64,000 nucleotides of DNA from Mycobacterium sp. 141 (GTDB lineage: Bacteria; Actinomycetota; Actinomycetes; Mycobacteriales; Mycobacteriaceae): the NCBI RefSeq assembly GCF_000382405.1, contig NZ_KB908265.1, positions 62,001 to 126,000 on the forward strand, written 5' to 3'. Each line of letters starts with the position of its first letter. The stretch's first letter is position 1. The position numbers were made by a program, and so were the translations under genes. Under the pieces are notes generated by a model that had not been told where the DNA came from, searched no databases, and saw nothing but the letters and a program-made list of their open reading frames with translations. Shown one piece after another: positions 25,682 to 35,272 of this stretch.

Positions 25682-27352
25682 ATGACTGGCGCGCTGGAAC
25701 AAATGCAAGAGGATACAGCCGGCCCCAGCGTGCATGCACAGCGGAAATCTGTTCTTGGCGCCGTTGCTCTGTTGAGCATTTTTACTGCGGCCTGGTTGTG
25801 GTGGATGGATTGGCCAAACTTCCGGGTAGCCGAGGATGCTGCGATGCTCTTTCGGTACGTCGATAATGTGTTCGCCGGCCATGGCGTCGTATGGAACACC
25901 GGCGAGCCGCCCGTGGATGGTGCGACGGACCTGGGTTATATGTTCTTGGTGGTTGCGGTAAAATATTTGGGCGTCAGCACGCAGGCCGCGGCCTTGATTG
26001 TCAACACCATTGCATTCCTTTCAGTCGCGGCGCTGATATTTGTGTATGCGCTGCGGCGAACCTGCCTAGGGCTCGCAGTTTTGTTGACCGCCATATTCAT
26101 CTCCAGCCCGGCCGTCGGTATTATCAACGTCGGATTCGGTGCTGTCTTCTTCAGCGGGAGCGTTGCCCTTACTGCCCTGGCGATGTTCAGGTTCACCGAT
26201 GATCCTACTCGGAGAAACGCGATATATTTCGGTTGTGCGGGGGCGGTATCTGGAATCATCCGACCAGAGGGATTTCTCATCGCGGGCGTCTTGCTTATAA
26301 CCGCAATCGCTGCAAGTGGACGCCCTGCACTTCGTTCTGTCATCTGGGCAATTGCAACGCTATTCTTAGCGGCGTTCGCATTCGTTGCCGTACGGTGGCA
26401 ATACTTCGGCTACCCGTTCCCGAATCCCTACTATAAAAAGGGCGGCGGAAGAATACATTTCAGCGGCCTGCTCTCGTCAGTGCAGTTCGCTTTGTCGTCC
26501 GGGTTTATTTCGATTGTATTGCTTACTGCAACAGCGATACTCGCAGGTTTGAATCGGCGTGCCATCTCATACTTGGCAAGTATTGCTGCCCTGCTGGGGA
26601 TGTGGGCCCTGCTTTCCAGTGAGATGAACTATGGGTTTCGCTTTCAGTTTCCTATTCTCGTTGTGATTCTACTTATGGTAGTAGATATTTTTTCGAGAAA
26701 TGCTTCACGTTTGACGGCGCGCATCGCAGCTTTCCCGAAGATGGTTCTGAGGTCGGTGCCTGCGATAGTCATTTTGATCGTCATGGTAAATGCCGCGGTG
26801 ACGTTACCGGTGGTACATCAGTCTATGACACAGTTGCTGACTTGGCGTATTGCGGAGACACCACAGGAAAAAATCGCGAAGGCTCTGGCCGCTTCGGGTG
26901 AAGACGACCTCGTAGTGGCAACGACCGAAGCAGGATACGTATGCTGGAAGTCGGGCTGGAGATGTATCGATCTTTGGGGCCTGAACGACAAGCGGATTGC
27001 GCACGAGGGCTTGCTTGATCAGGCGGCGCTAATGGACCTACATCCAGACGTGATCGTCGCCCATGTTCCCACATCGCCGAACGCCCGGTCGATCCACGAA
27101 TCGAGTGCCGAATTCCCAGTTCGTGGATGGGAGCAGATGACTGATCCAGTGATCCGCTTCGCCGAAGGCAACAACTATGTGCTTGCCGCGATTGCGGAAC
27201 CTCAGCCTGACTCGGGGTTTGCCGTCTATGTACGCCCTGAGGTTGCGCGGAACACAAAAGTGATCCAAGAGCTCGCCGCCATCTCTCCGTCGATCGAGGA
27301 ATACTACGGACCTCTTCGGGGTAAGAAGCCTGCCTTGCCGACGAACGAATAG
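25682..27352 (+). CDS. GT-C type membrane glycosyltransferase
   Basis: 556 residues, about 11 membrane segments. The first extracytoplasmic loop reads EDAAMLFRYVDNVFAGHGVV then WNTGEPPVDGATD, matching the acidic first loop pattern of polyprenol-dependent GT-C enzymes such as AftB-like arabinofuranosyltransferases. The C-terminal 150 residues are soluble. Base composition is visibly AT-richer than neighbours, with codons such as ata, ttt and aaa common, suggesting separate acquisition. Probably adds a sugar to an envelope glycan outside the membrane. Confidence 0.7.
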   Translation: MTGALEQMQEDTAGPSVHAQRKSVLGAVALLSIFTAAWLWWMDWPNFRVAEDAAMLFRYVDNVFAGHGVVWNTGEPPVDGATDLGYMFLVVAVKYLGVSTQAAALIVNTIAFLSVAALIFVYALRRTCLGLAVLLTAIFISSPAVGIINVGFGAVFFSGSVALTALAMFRFTDDPTRRNAIYFGCAGAVSGIIRPEGFLIAGVLLITAIAASGRPALRSVIWAIATLFLAAFAFVAVRWQYFGYPFPNPYYKKGGGRIHFSGLLSSVQFALSSGFISIVLLTATAILAGLNRRAISYLASIAALLGMWALLSSEMNYGFRFQFPILVVILLMVVDIFSRNASRLTARIAAFPKMVLRSVPAIVILIVMVNAAVTLPVVHQSMTQLLTWRIAETPQEKIAKALAASGEDDLVVATTEAGYVCWKSGWRCIDLWGLNDKRIAHEGLLDQAALMDLHPDVIVAHVPTSPNARSIHESSAEFPVRGWEQMTDPVIRFAEGNNYVLAAIAEPQPDSGFAVYVRPEVARNTKVIQELAAISPSIEEYYGPLRGKKPALPTNE

Positions 27353-27374
27353 AACCGCTCCCGCAGACTGGGAC

Positions 27375-27530
27375 GGGTTGTGCACCGCGTACCGCGTGCT
27401 CGGGTTCGATTCAGCCATCAAGAGCGACATGGTGTTTCGTGATCTGGTACTCGCCCAGATCATCGAACCGATCATCAAGCTGGACACTATCCGGGTCCTG
27501 AGCGAAGTCGGTGTCGAACCCTGGCGAAGG
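27375..27530 (+). pseudogene. IS1634-family transposase fragment
   Basis: The frame reads YRVLGFDSAIKSDMVFRDLV followed by LAQIIEPIIKLDTIRVLSEVGVEP, a segment typical of the N-terminal part of IS1634/IS1549-type transposases. No start, catalytic DDE core or inverted repeats remain. It lies between the GT-C gene and the SGNH pair, marking an old insertion or rearrangement point. Confidence 0.6.
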
Positions 27531-27562
27531 CCTCCGCTGCGCGTGCCGGATGCCGAATTTAC

Positions 27563-28618
27563 CTATGCCATAGCGGGTTTCAAGGCTTCCATCACCGCAC
27601 CGGAAAGATAATTCGAGTACTGTTTGGTGAAGTGGTAGGGATCGTTGTAGACGATGATGTCGGCCACCACCGGCTCGCATCGCTGCGCGCACACCCACGG
27701 CACGGTGTCTACATACAGTGCATCCGACTGTGCCGCCGCAGCCTTCTCGGACTCGAATTGCGGAACCATCACGTCTGCTCGGTCGGTGCTGCACTGCTGG
27801 ACGTCTGCGGTGTGAGCGGCGAGGCATCGAGCATCGGAGTTTTTCCATTCTGGATAGGCCCCGAGTACCGCCAGCCGAGTGCCGGGCTGAGCCAGTTTGC
27901 CCAGTGTCGACGTCCAACCGTCCTGCCATTGGGCTTGAGTCGGCCAGTCACCGTTGGCCAGGCGAGCTCCGGCGTGACTTGCGGTAACTACGAGTTGTGG
28001 CTTCAGCTCGCGAATAGCGTCGATCGCCGCGGCTCGAAATGTGTCGCAATCGGCGTCGGGTGAACCGGTTTCCAGGTTGCGGAGCGGCAAATCGGCCACT
28101 GGACAGCTGTGCTTGTCGAAAATTCGCAGCTTCCAGCCGGTGACCGCTGCGACCCGCTCCAATGCACTCGACCACGTCTCCCCGCGCGAATCCCCGAACA
28201 GGACCATGAGTTTCCCGCCGTCGTGGTCACCGTAGGCGCATTCGCCGAATTCTCTCAGCTCGACCGCCGGTGCGGCCACTTCGCGCCTGTCAAAACAGTA
28301 ATCCGCGCCGCCGTTAAGATAGTCGCTCGGTTGTTGGGTGATTTTCACCAGCTGCTCCGAAGCGGTCTCGGGCAACGTCTGGGTCTGTTGGGCCGCGGCT
28401 ACGGCCGCGAGCACTTGATCGGTGGTGGCGTATGTCTGATTGGTCAGGGGAGTGCTTCCGGTGCCATCAGACTGGAGTTCGGACAAATCGATGTTGGGAT
28501 CGGAACCTCTGCCCGAACATGCCGTCAGTGCGACCGCCAGTACCGCTAGCGCCGTAGCTACCCGTCGGACCGAGCGTCGGGTCGGTTTGGAGAACCCTTT
28601 TCCGGTGGCGACCGACAT
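27563..28618 (-). CDS. SGNH-domain lipoprotein, copy 1
   Basis: 351 residues; ATG preceded by AGGAG. Lipoprotein signal with lipobox VALTAC, then an SGNH hydrolase-like domain: GDSRGETW (block I; Ser present, but the usual His after it is Arg) and DPYHFTKQYSNYLSG (block V Asp-His pair). Similar domains form the C-terminal part of OafA-type acyltransferases and move acetyl groups onto sugars. The adjacent gene is a close paralogue, and an acyltransferase-3 gene lies just upstream on the same strand. Confidence 0.75.
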   Translation of the reverse strand: MSVATGKGFSKPTRRSVRRVATALAVLAVALTACSGRGSDPNIDLSELQSDGTGSTPLTNQTYATTDQVLAAVAAAQQTQTLPETASEQLVKITQQPSDYLNGGADYCFDRREVAAPAVELREFGECAYGDHDGGKLMVLFGDSRGETWSSALERVAAVTGWKLRIFDKHSCPVADLPLRNLETGSPDADCDTFRAAAIDAIRELKPQLVVTASHAGARLANGDWPTQAQWQDGWTSTLGKLAQPGTRLAVLGAYPEWKNSDARCLAAHTADVQQCSTDRADVMVPQFESEKAAAAQSDALYVDTVPWVCAQRCEPVVADIIVYNDPYHFTKQYSNYLSGAVMEALKPAMA

Positions 28619-28647
28619 GGAACAACTCCTTAAACATAAGGCGTTTC

Positions 28648-28687
28648 ATCGCACCATCGTGTCGTGCTGCCGACGATGCACCTGAAA
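28648..28687. repeat. 40-bp upstream segment, copy 2
   Basis: Homologous to 25381-25420 (32 of 40 identical). It lies 30-69 bases before the start of SGNH copy 1 on the minus strand, in the gap after SGNH copy 2, consistent with a promoter element giving copy 1 its own transcription. Confidence 0.5.
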
Positions 28688-28714
28688 TCACATATTTGGC
28701 GATACCGGATTTAC

Positions 28715-29773
28715 CTATGCCATAGCGGGTTTCAAGGCTTCCATCACCGCGCCGGAAAGATAGTCCGTGTATTTTTTGCTGAGGTGGTAGGGATCGTTGT
28801 AGGTGATGATGTCGGCGGCGACCGGCACGCATCGCTGCGCGCACACCCACGGCACGGTGTCTATATGCAGTGCATCCGACTGTGCCGCCGCAATCTTCTC
28901 GGACTCGAAGAGGGAACCCGTCATGTCTACCCGATCGGTACCGCACTGCTGGATGTCCCCGGTATGAGCGGCAAGGCATCGAGCACCGGAGTTTTCCCAT
29001 TCTGGATAGGCCCCGAGTACCGCCAGCCGAGTGCCGGGCTGAGCGAGCTTGCGCAGTGTCGACGTCCAACCGTCCTGCCATTGGGCTTGAGTCGGCCAGT
29101 CACCGTTGGCCAGGGGGGCTCCAGCCAGACTTGCGGTAACTACAAGATGTGGCCTCAGTTCGCGAATCGTGTCGATCGCCGCGGCTCGAAATGTGTCGCA
29201 ATCGGCATCGGGCGAGCCGGCTTCCTCGTTACGGAACAGTAAATCGGCCACTGGACAGCCGGGCTTGTCGAAAACTCGCAGCTTCCAGCCGGTGACCGCT
29301 GCGACCCGCTCCAATGCGCCCGACCACGTCTCCGCATGCGAATCCCCGAACAGGACCATGTGTTTCATGCCGTTCGGGGCACCGTAGGCGCATTCGCCGA
29401 ACTCATTGAATTGAACCACCGGCGCAGATACGTCGCGCCTGTCAAAACAGTAATCCGCGTGATCGTCGTAATTGCGGTCGTTCAATTGTTGAGTGATTGT
29501 CGCCAGCTGTTCCGAAGCGGTCTCGGGCAACGTCTGGGTCTGTTGGGCCGCGGCTACGGCCGCGAGCACTTGATCGGTGGTGGCGTATGTCTGATTGGTC
29601 AGGGGAGTGCTTCCGGTGCCATCAGACTGGAGTTCGGACAAATCGATGTTGGGATCGGAACCTCTGCCCGAACATGCCGTCAGTGCGACCGCCAGTACCG
29701 CTAGCGCCGTAGCTACCCGTCGGACCGAGCGTCGGCTCGGTTTGGAGAACCTTTTTCCGGTGGCGACCGACAT
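28715..29773 (-). CDS. SGNH-domain lipoprotein, copy 2
   Basis: 352 residues from ATG 29773 (AGGAG upstream, same start context as copy 1). The first 100 and last 200 residues are nearly identical to copy 1. The region after QTLPETASEQL and scattered loops differ. Block I is the canonical GDSHAETW and block V is DPYHLSKKYTDYLSG, so this copy is the likelier active one. Together with the acyltransferase-3 protein encoded upstream it forms a split OafA system that would O-acylate an extracytoplasmic glycan. Confidence 0.78.
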   Translation of the reverse strand: MSVATGKRFSKPSRRSVRRVATALAVLAVALTACSGRGSDPNIDLSELQSDGTGSTPLTNQTYATTDQVLAAVAAAQQTQTLPETASEQLATITQQLNDRNYDDHADYCFDRRDVSAPVVQFNEFGECAYGAPNGMKHMVLFGDSHAETWSGALERVAAVTGWKLRVFDKPGCPVADLLFRNEEAGSPDADCDTFRAAAIDTIRELRPHLVVTASLAGAPLANGDWPTQAQWQDGWTSTLRKLAQPGTRLAVLGAYPEWENSGARCLAAHTGDIQQCGTDRVDMTGSLFESEKIAAAQSDALHIDTVPWVCAQRCVPVAADIITYNDPYHLSKKYTDYLSGAVMEALKPAMA

Positions 29774-29832
29774 GGAACAACTCCTAAGCATGTTGGAACG
29801 GGACAGCAATATGAAGAATTTGGCGCTCCGGG

Positions 29833-31104
29833 TCAGCGGAGAACATCCCAGGAACCGAAATGGCTTGCGATGCACCACTGTGCGGTAAGTATCGTGATTC
29901 CCACCAGCGCCAGCCCTAATGCCAAGGTTGTTCCGGTGCGCGCGGTCAACAGCTTGGCGCGTCGAAACGGATTCTCCACGAGTCGGTAGGTGATTTCTGA
30001 AGCCACCACGGCGAGGAGCACCCAACCCGTAGTCGCCAACACACTCATGTCATCGGCGGAGTACTGGTCGGGAATGACGAGAAGTGGCCAATGCCAGAGG
30101 TACAACGAGTAAGACCGCGCGCCGAGCCAGCGCATCGGGTGGATCGACAAGCAGCGCCCGACGAGTGTTCGGGGGTCCGCGCAACCGGCCGCGATCAGTG
30201 CGCCGCTACCCAACACGGGCAGTGCCACGGCCGCACCCGGGTAGCGGGTTTGTGATGTGAGAAGCACAGCGGCAAGGACGATTCCGGCCAGCCCCACGAA
30301 CGCGAGAGCCGACGGTGCGAATCCATATTTCAGGCGTCGTGCGATAGTCGGCGCCATGACCGCGATCAGTGCTCCCAGCGCGAGCTCCCACGCCCGTGTC
30401 AGCGGCGAAAAATATGCCCACGTCTGATTGACCGAGGTCTGTAGCACAGACCAAGTCAACGAAGCGGCGATGATTGCGCACAGCGCCCCGGCGAGCACTT
30501 TGCGATGGTGCATTCTGCGGGCCACCAGGAGCAGCGCTACTGTGACGCCGGGCCATATCAAATAAAATTGCTCTTCGACGCCCAGTGACCACATGTGCTG
30601 CAGCGGAGAAGGAGGCATCTGCGCGCCGAAGTAATCGGTGCGAGTCAGTCCGAAGTGTAGGTTCGCCGCGAACACTGCGGACCACTTTGCGTCGCCCGCA
30701 ACGCTGTTCCCGGCGATGAAGCCGAGCCAACGATAGGTGGCAAACAGTGTCACCAACACCACCAAGGTGGCCGCCGGGAGGATCCGACGAACACGTCTTG
30801 CGTAGAAGTCGGACACCGAAATCCGTCCTGACCGTTCCCGTTCCCTGAGGAGCAGGCCGGTGATCAGAAATCCAGAGATCACGAAGAAGACGTCAACACC
30901 GACGAAACCGCCCACAAACGGCGTTCCATAAGCGTGATACAGCACCACCAGCAGCACGGCAATCGCACGCATGCCCTCGATGTCCGGCCGAAACCGAGAC
31001 GACACCCCGGCAGGTGCGGTGCCCGCGGCAGACATCGAGGCCGTGTCGTGGTGGCGCTCCGGAGGCGGATCCGCAATCTGGATCGCGAGTGGTTGCTCGG
31101 CCAT
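29833..31104 (-). CDS. Acyltransferase-3 (OafA-like) membrane protein
   Basis: 423 residues; ATG preceded by GGGAGG. Typical marks: RPDIEGMRAIAVLLVVLYHA (His in the TM1 end), GGFVGVDVFFVISGFLI, RRVRRILPA and SLGVEEQFYLIWPG. About ten membrane segments; no SGNH domain at the C-terminus, which is supplied separately by the two lipoproteins downstream. Such proteins carry acyl groups from cytoplasmic CoA donors across the membrane for O-acetylation or acylation of surface sugars. Confidence 0.85.
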   Translation of the reverse strand: MAEQPLAIQIADPPPERHHDTASMSAAGTAPAGVSSRFRPDIEGMRAIAVLLVVLYHAYGTPFVGGFVGVDVFFVISGFLITGLLLRERERSGRISVSDFYARRVRRILPAATLVVLVTLFATYRWLGFIAGNSVAGDAKWSAVFAANLHFGLTRTDYFGAQMPPSPLQHMWSLGVEEQFYLIWPGVTVALLLVARRMHHRKVLAGALCAIIAASLTWSVLQTSVNQTWAYFSPLTRAWELALGALIAVMAPTIARRLKYGFAPSALAFVGLAGIVLAAVLLTSQTRYPGAAVALPVLGSGALIAAGCADPRTLVGRCLSIHPMRWLGARSYSLYLWHWPLLVIPDQYSADDMSVLATTGWVLLAVVASEITYRLVENPFRRAKLLTARTGTTLALGLALVGITILTAQWCIASHFGSWDVLR

Positions 31105-31282
31105 GTCGACCTCCCTTCAGTAAAGACTGACGGATTTGCCGTAGTAACCGTCGGATGGTTCCGTCGCGGAACGACGCAGAGAAATTAACACCTCTCCCAG
31201 AAGAATTGGGGCCTACGTATCCGAGGCCTGGGGAGGCGGTGACAGCGACAGCAGTCCCTCCCAGATAATTCGCGAAACCCTT

Positions 31283-32452
31283 TCAGATCGTCGGTGCCGG
31301 ATCGACCAACGGCGGCTCGTATGGACGGACATCCAGCAGCGGCATCACCTGCTCGGCGAACCGCTGGGCCTCGACGGCCAGTGGCCAGCCGGACAGAATC
31401 CAGGTATCGATGTCGAGTTGGGCGGATAACTCGGTGATCAGCTTGGCTACTGTTTCCGGGCTCCCGACGAGATAGTTGCCCGAACCCTTGCCGGCGATGT
31501 CGAACGGAGGTTCTCCGGAGGTCCAGGTGGTCAGTCCGGCCGCGAGTCCCGGTACGAATTCCAGGTCGTCGCGGCTGGGGATCCGCCCCGCGCTCAGTGC
31601 GTCGATCCGGCGCTGTACCTGGGGGTCGGTGCTGGACATCTCCGTCAGAGGGCCGAATCCGAACGAACGCAAGTTGCGGTCGGCCAGCTTCCTCATCCGT
31701 TCCGGATCGGTATGTGCCAGTTGCCATTCGAAGTGCTCCCAGGCGGCGTCGTCGGTGTCGCGCACCACCACTGAGGCCAGCACGCCACATGGCAGGCTGC
31801 GGCCGTTGTTCGCCGCCGCCTTCCGGGCTGCCCCGAAAGTGTCGTCAAGCAGGTGAGGTTGGGCCAGGAAGCTCAGGTATACGTCGAGTACCTCGGCGGC
31901 GTGGGCGATGCCCTCGGGTGAGGCTCCGGTACCCCACACCGGCACCCCGCCACGCTGGCGGGGCCCTGCGATCGGCGGCTTGTACCTGGGTCCCAGCCGG
32001 AAATATTCGCCTTCGACGGCCTCGGTGTCGTCAAGGTACAGCGACCGCACCAGCTTCCAGTACTCTTCGGAGATCTTGTACCGCTGGGCCTTCGGCGCAA
32101 AACTGCCGTATCGGGCCAACACCGGGTCCGCGCCGTTGACCTGATTGTAGATCAGGCGCCCACCTGAGTAGTGGTCGAAGACCTGGGCCTCTTCGGCAAG
32201 CAGCGCCGGCGGCTTGACGCCCGGATACTCCGGGATCATGAACCGCAGTCGTTGTGTATCGCCGATCAGCGCGATCGTTTCGCGCGCGGTACTCAGCGCA
32301 CCGAAATAGCCGAGCCGGTCCAAGGTTGCGGCCAGATTGCGTAGGTGTGCCAGTGATGGTGGTGACCGCCGTTCCGGCTGCCAAGGTACGTCGCCGTCTG
32401 CGCCGTTGATATACCACATGATCCGCAGGCCGTTCGGATTACAGCCTTCCAC
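31283..32452 (-). CDS. Luciferase-like FMN monooxygenase (alkanesulfonate monooxygenase-type)
   Basis: 389 residues from GTG 32452, chosen for the GGAGG seven bases upstream and because homologues begin with a short run before the first strand (LRIMWYING). LLM (PF00296) features: ALIGDTQRLRFMIPEYPG, FDHYSGGRLIYNQVNG, and the SsuD-like RYKPPIAGPRQRGGVPVWG. It would use FMNH2 and O2, commonly to desulfonate alkanesulfonates. No ssu transporter or flavin reductase is adjacent, so the substrate is open. Confidence 0.82.
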   Translation of the reverse strand: MEGCNPNGLRIMWYINGADGDVPWQPERRSPPSLAHLRNLAATLDRLGYFGALSTARETIALIGDTQRLRFMIPEYPGVKPPALLAEEAQVFDHYSGGRLIYNQVNGADPVLARYGSFAPKAQRYKISEEYWKLVRSLYLDDTEAVEGEYFRLGPRYKPPIAGPRQRGGVPVWGTGASPEGIAHAAEVLDVYLSFLAQPHLLDDTFGAARKAAANNGRSLPCGVLASVVVRDTDDAAWEHFEWQLAHTDPERMRKLADRNLRSFGFGPLTEMSSTDPQVQRRIDALSAGRIPSRDDLEFVPGLAAGLTTWTSGEPPFDIAGKGSGNYLVGSPETVAKLITELSAQLDIDTWILSGWPLAVEAQRFAEQVMPLLDVRPYEPPLVDPAPTI

Positions 32453-32634
32453 CGCATTCCTCCACCGTGATGACGCTCTCGAGTAATTCGCCCAGAGTAC
32501 GAGAAACCTCGCCGCCGCGGCGGTCTTCCTTCCGCGGCCACCGATGTCGAGACCACAAGGGCACCAACAGGACATTGCATCACCGCCGCGTACTGTAACG
32601 ACCCATCCAGTCGGACGCCGTATATCGTGCAGGC

Positions 32635-34053
32635 ATGACGGGTGCTGTGACAGTTATGGCTCTGGTGGACCGCCCCGGTGCCCCACTCCCGCAAGGGCTC
32701 AGTCTATTGGACGGCTGGCTGCCCGCCACTATTCAGTTGGTTGCGGTGATCGTATTGGCGGTTGCCGCACTGCGATCGTCTCGACGCTGGTGGCTGATGT
32801 GCTTGCTCGCCGCCGGCGTCGGCGGCGCGTTGGCCTTGGCGGTGCGGTGGTACATATTCGCCAACAGCATGACCACCAACCCTGTGCCCATGCAGTTGTG
32901 GGTGTGGATAGCGGTAACCGGCGCTGCCGTCGTCATCTGCATTCTGGGTTGGCGGGCCGCCTCGTGGTCGCGGCGCGGTGCGACGGTTGTGGCGGTGCCG
33001 TTGGCGGCGTGCTGTGTACTACTGGCTACCAACGTGTGGATCGGCTACTTTCCGACCGTCGAGATTGCCTGGGCGCAGCTGACAGCCGGCCCGCTGCCGG
33101 ACGAGATTTCCGACGAACAGCTCGCCGAACGCCAACGGGCCCATAACACCAATGTGCCTGGCGCCGTTGTCCGCATCGACGTTCCCGACAGCGGGTCAGG
33201 CTTCCGGCACCGTCAGGAAATCGTGTATCTGCCGCCGGCATGGTTCGCTAGCGACCCGCCTCCGCAGTTGCCCGCAGTATTGCTGATCGGTGGTGCGTTC
33301 AATACACCCGAGGACTGGGCACGCACCGGGAATGCGATTGCCGCACTGGACGCGTTCGCTGCCGAACACGAAGGAAACAGCCCGATCATCGTATTGCCCG
33401 ATGTGGGAGGCTCATTCAACAACGACACCGAATGCGTGAATGGCCCGCGAGGCAACGTCAGCGACCATCTGACCCGCGAACTAGTGCCCTATGTACAGTC
33501 CCGGTTCGGTGCCCGACCAGCCGGACAGGGTTGGGGCATCATCGGATTCTCGATGGGCGGAACCTGCTCGATCCACCTCACGGCCCGCTATCCGGATATT
33601 TTCAGCGCCTTCGTAAATATGGGCGGCGACATCGAACCCAACATCGGATCCGAACAGGATACAGTCGCCAAGCTGTATGGCGGTGACCAGGACGCGGTCA
33701 ACGAGTTCGATCCGCGACATGCGATGTCCCGGCATATGCCGTACACCGGAGTATCGGGGCGGTTCGTCGTCTTCCGGACGCCGCAAGGCTCCGGTAAACA
33801 GCCTCCGGTGGCGCCAGATACGCCCGCGGAATGCGAAATCTTCGACGACATCTTCGACGATCAAGCAAATTCCGCTCGGCAACTGTGCACCGTGGCGCGC
33901 AGCGTCGGAATAGATGCGCAGCTATTGGTCATGGAAGGTGACCACGACTGGCCGATGGCTGCACAGGCATTCGTCACCACGTTGCCCTGGATGGCTGAAG
34001 AACTCGGTACGCCCGGTGTGCCGACCATGCCGGAGGTCACAACGACAGGGTGA
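32635..34053 (+). CDS. Membrane-anchored esterase (esterase D-like fold)
   Basis: 472 residues. Four N-terminal hydrophobic segments (about residues 27-135) are followed by an extracytoplasmic alpha/beta-hydrolase: LPAVLLIGGAFNTPEDW, PDVGGSFNNDTEC, nucleophile elbow GFSMGGTC, and a C-terminal EGDHDWPMA with the probable His. This layout resembles mycolyltransferase-related and Rv0519c-like mycobacterial proteins. Substrate unknown. The end overlaps the leftward oxidoreductase gene convergently by 17 bases. Confidence 0.75.
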   Translation: MTGAVTVMALVDRPGAPLPQGLSLLDGWLPATIQLVAVIVLAVAALRSSRRWWLMCLLAAGVGGALALAVRWYIFANSMTTNPVPMQLWVWIAVTGAAVVICILGWRAASWSRRGATVVAVPLAACCVLLATNVWIGYFPTVEIAWAQLTAGPLPDEISDEQLAERQRAHNTNVPGAVVRIDVPDSGSGFRHRQEIVYLPPAWFASDPPPQLPAVLLIGGAFNTPEDWARTGNAIAALDAFAAEHEGNSPIIVLPDVGGSFNNDTECVNGPRGNVSDHLTRELVPYVQSRFGARPAGQGWGIIGFSMGGTCSIHLTARYPDIFSAFVNMGGDIEPNIGSEQDTVAKLYGGDQDAVNEFDPRHAMSRHMPYTGVSGRFVVFRTPQGSGKQPPVAPDTPAECEIFDDIFDDQANSARQLCTVARSVGIDAQLLVMEGDHDWPMAAQAFVTTLPWMAEELGTPGVPTMPEVTTTG

Positions 34054-35272
34054 CCGTTCCGCCCCGCGGGTCGGCTGATTGCAGGATGCTCGACGGGACG
34101 CGGAACACCCGTCCCGGTGATGCCGGCCAGGGCAGCGTCTTGCGGCCGATCACCCGGCCATCTTGGCGGGCAACCACTTTGGGAATGCGCACGAGGGCAT
34201 CGGTCCACAGCAGCAGTCGTCCGCGCGCCGGTGCGGGGTCGCCGGGGCGCAGCAAGGTGGGAGCGACCCAACGCAGCGGTGCATCGGCCTGGATGCGGAT
34301 GGCCTCCTGCGGCGGCCGGCGCCCGTCGAGGTAGTGGTGCACCTGGTCAGCCACGTGGCGGCCGTCGAGCGCCGCGATGTCGGCGGTGTCGACCGGGTGT
34401 AGCAGGTTACCGATCGCGAAGACACCGTCGCGGCTGGTGCGCAGGGCGGTGTCGACGACGGGACCCAGTGTGCCGGCGTCGATGTCCAAACCGCCGGAGC
34501 GGGCCAACTCGTGATCGGGAATCCAGTCGCCGGTGAAAACCACAGTGTCGCAATCGATCACCCGACGATCACCGGTGTCGATATGCTCGATCTCCACACC
34601 CTGCACCACGGGCTTGCCGATGATGCGGGTGATCCGCGTGCGGGTGGCGATGTCGACGCCGAGCAGGGGAGTCCGACCGGCGAGGTTGAACACCGCATAC
34701 GACTCGGGTGTGGGGTACTCGGTGGTCATCAGTGCGGTTTGGCAACCGGCATGTTTGAGGGTGAGCACCGCGGAGTAGCTGACCAGTTCGGCGCCGACCA
34801 CCACCGCACGGCGACCGACCTTGCCGTGCTTGAGGTGAACGATGTTCTGCAGGTGACCGGTGGTGTACACGCCGCTCGGTCGGTCGCCCGGGATCATCCG
34901 TGCCGGGCGGGGACGCTCGCGGGCCCCGGTGGCCAGGATGACCGCGCGCGCGTCGAGGCGTTCCCGACCGGCGGCCGAGGTGATATCCAGCGACCGGTCG
35001 CCGGCCCAGCCGGTGACCATGGTGTTGGTGCGAATGGTGGCCCCGGCGGCGGTCGCGTTTGCCACCAGCCGGCGCGCGTAGGCCGGGCCGCTGATGAACG
35101 TCTTCATGTCACGGATGCCGTAGCCGGGGTGATCGCTGTGTCGTGGAATGCCCCCGGCCGCCGATTCCCGTTCCAACACCACGACATTGAGCGACGGGTC
35201 GCGGGCGAGTGCGACGGCCGCGGTCAGCCCGGCAGGGCCGCCGCCGATGATCGCGACGTCGGTGGTGCTCAT
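34037..35272 (-). CDS. GlpB-like FAD/NAD(P)-dependent oxidoreductase
   Basis: 411 residues from ATG 35272 (ATGA overlap with the upstream gene). Two Rossmann dinucleotide sites: GGGPAG near residue 12 and VVVGAELVSYSA mid-protein; PAGLTAAVAL and a late FAD-binding GVFAIGNLLHPVDTAD. Such subunits pair with GlpA-like dehydrogenases and pass electrons onward from flavin. Last gene of the DeoR-linked operon. Confidence 0.75.
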   Translation of the reverse strand: MSTTDVAIIGGGPAGLTAAVALARDPSLNVVVLERESAAGGIPRHSDHPGYGIRDMKTFISGPAYARRLVANATAAGATIRTNTMVTGWAGDRSLDITSAAGRERLDARAVILATGARERPRPARMIPGDRPSGVYTTGHLQNIVHLKHGKVGRRAVVVGAELVSYSAVLTLKHAGCQTALMTTEYPTPESYAVFNLAGRTPLLGVDIATRTRITRIIGKPVVQGVEIEHIDTGDRRVIDCDTVVFTGDWIPDHELARSGGLDIDAGTLGPVVDTALRTSRDGVFAIGNLLHPVDTADIAALDGRHVADQVHHYLDGRRPPQEAIRIQADAPLRWVAPTLLRPGDPAPARGRLLLWTDALVRIPKVVARQDGRVIGRKTLPWPASPGRVFRVPSSILQSADPRGGTVTLSL

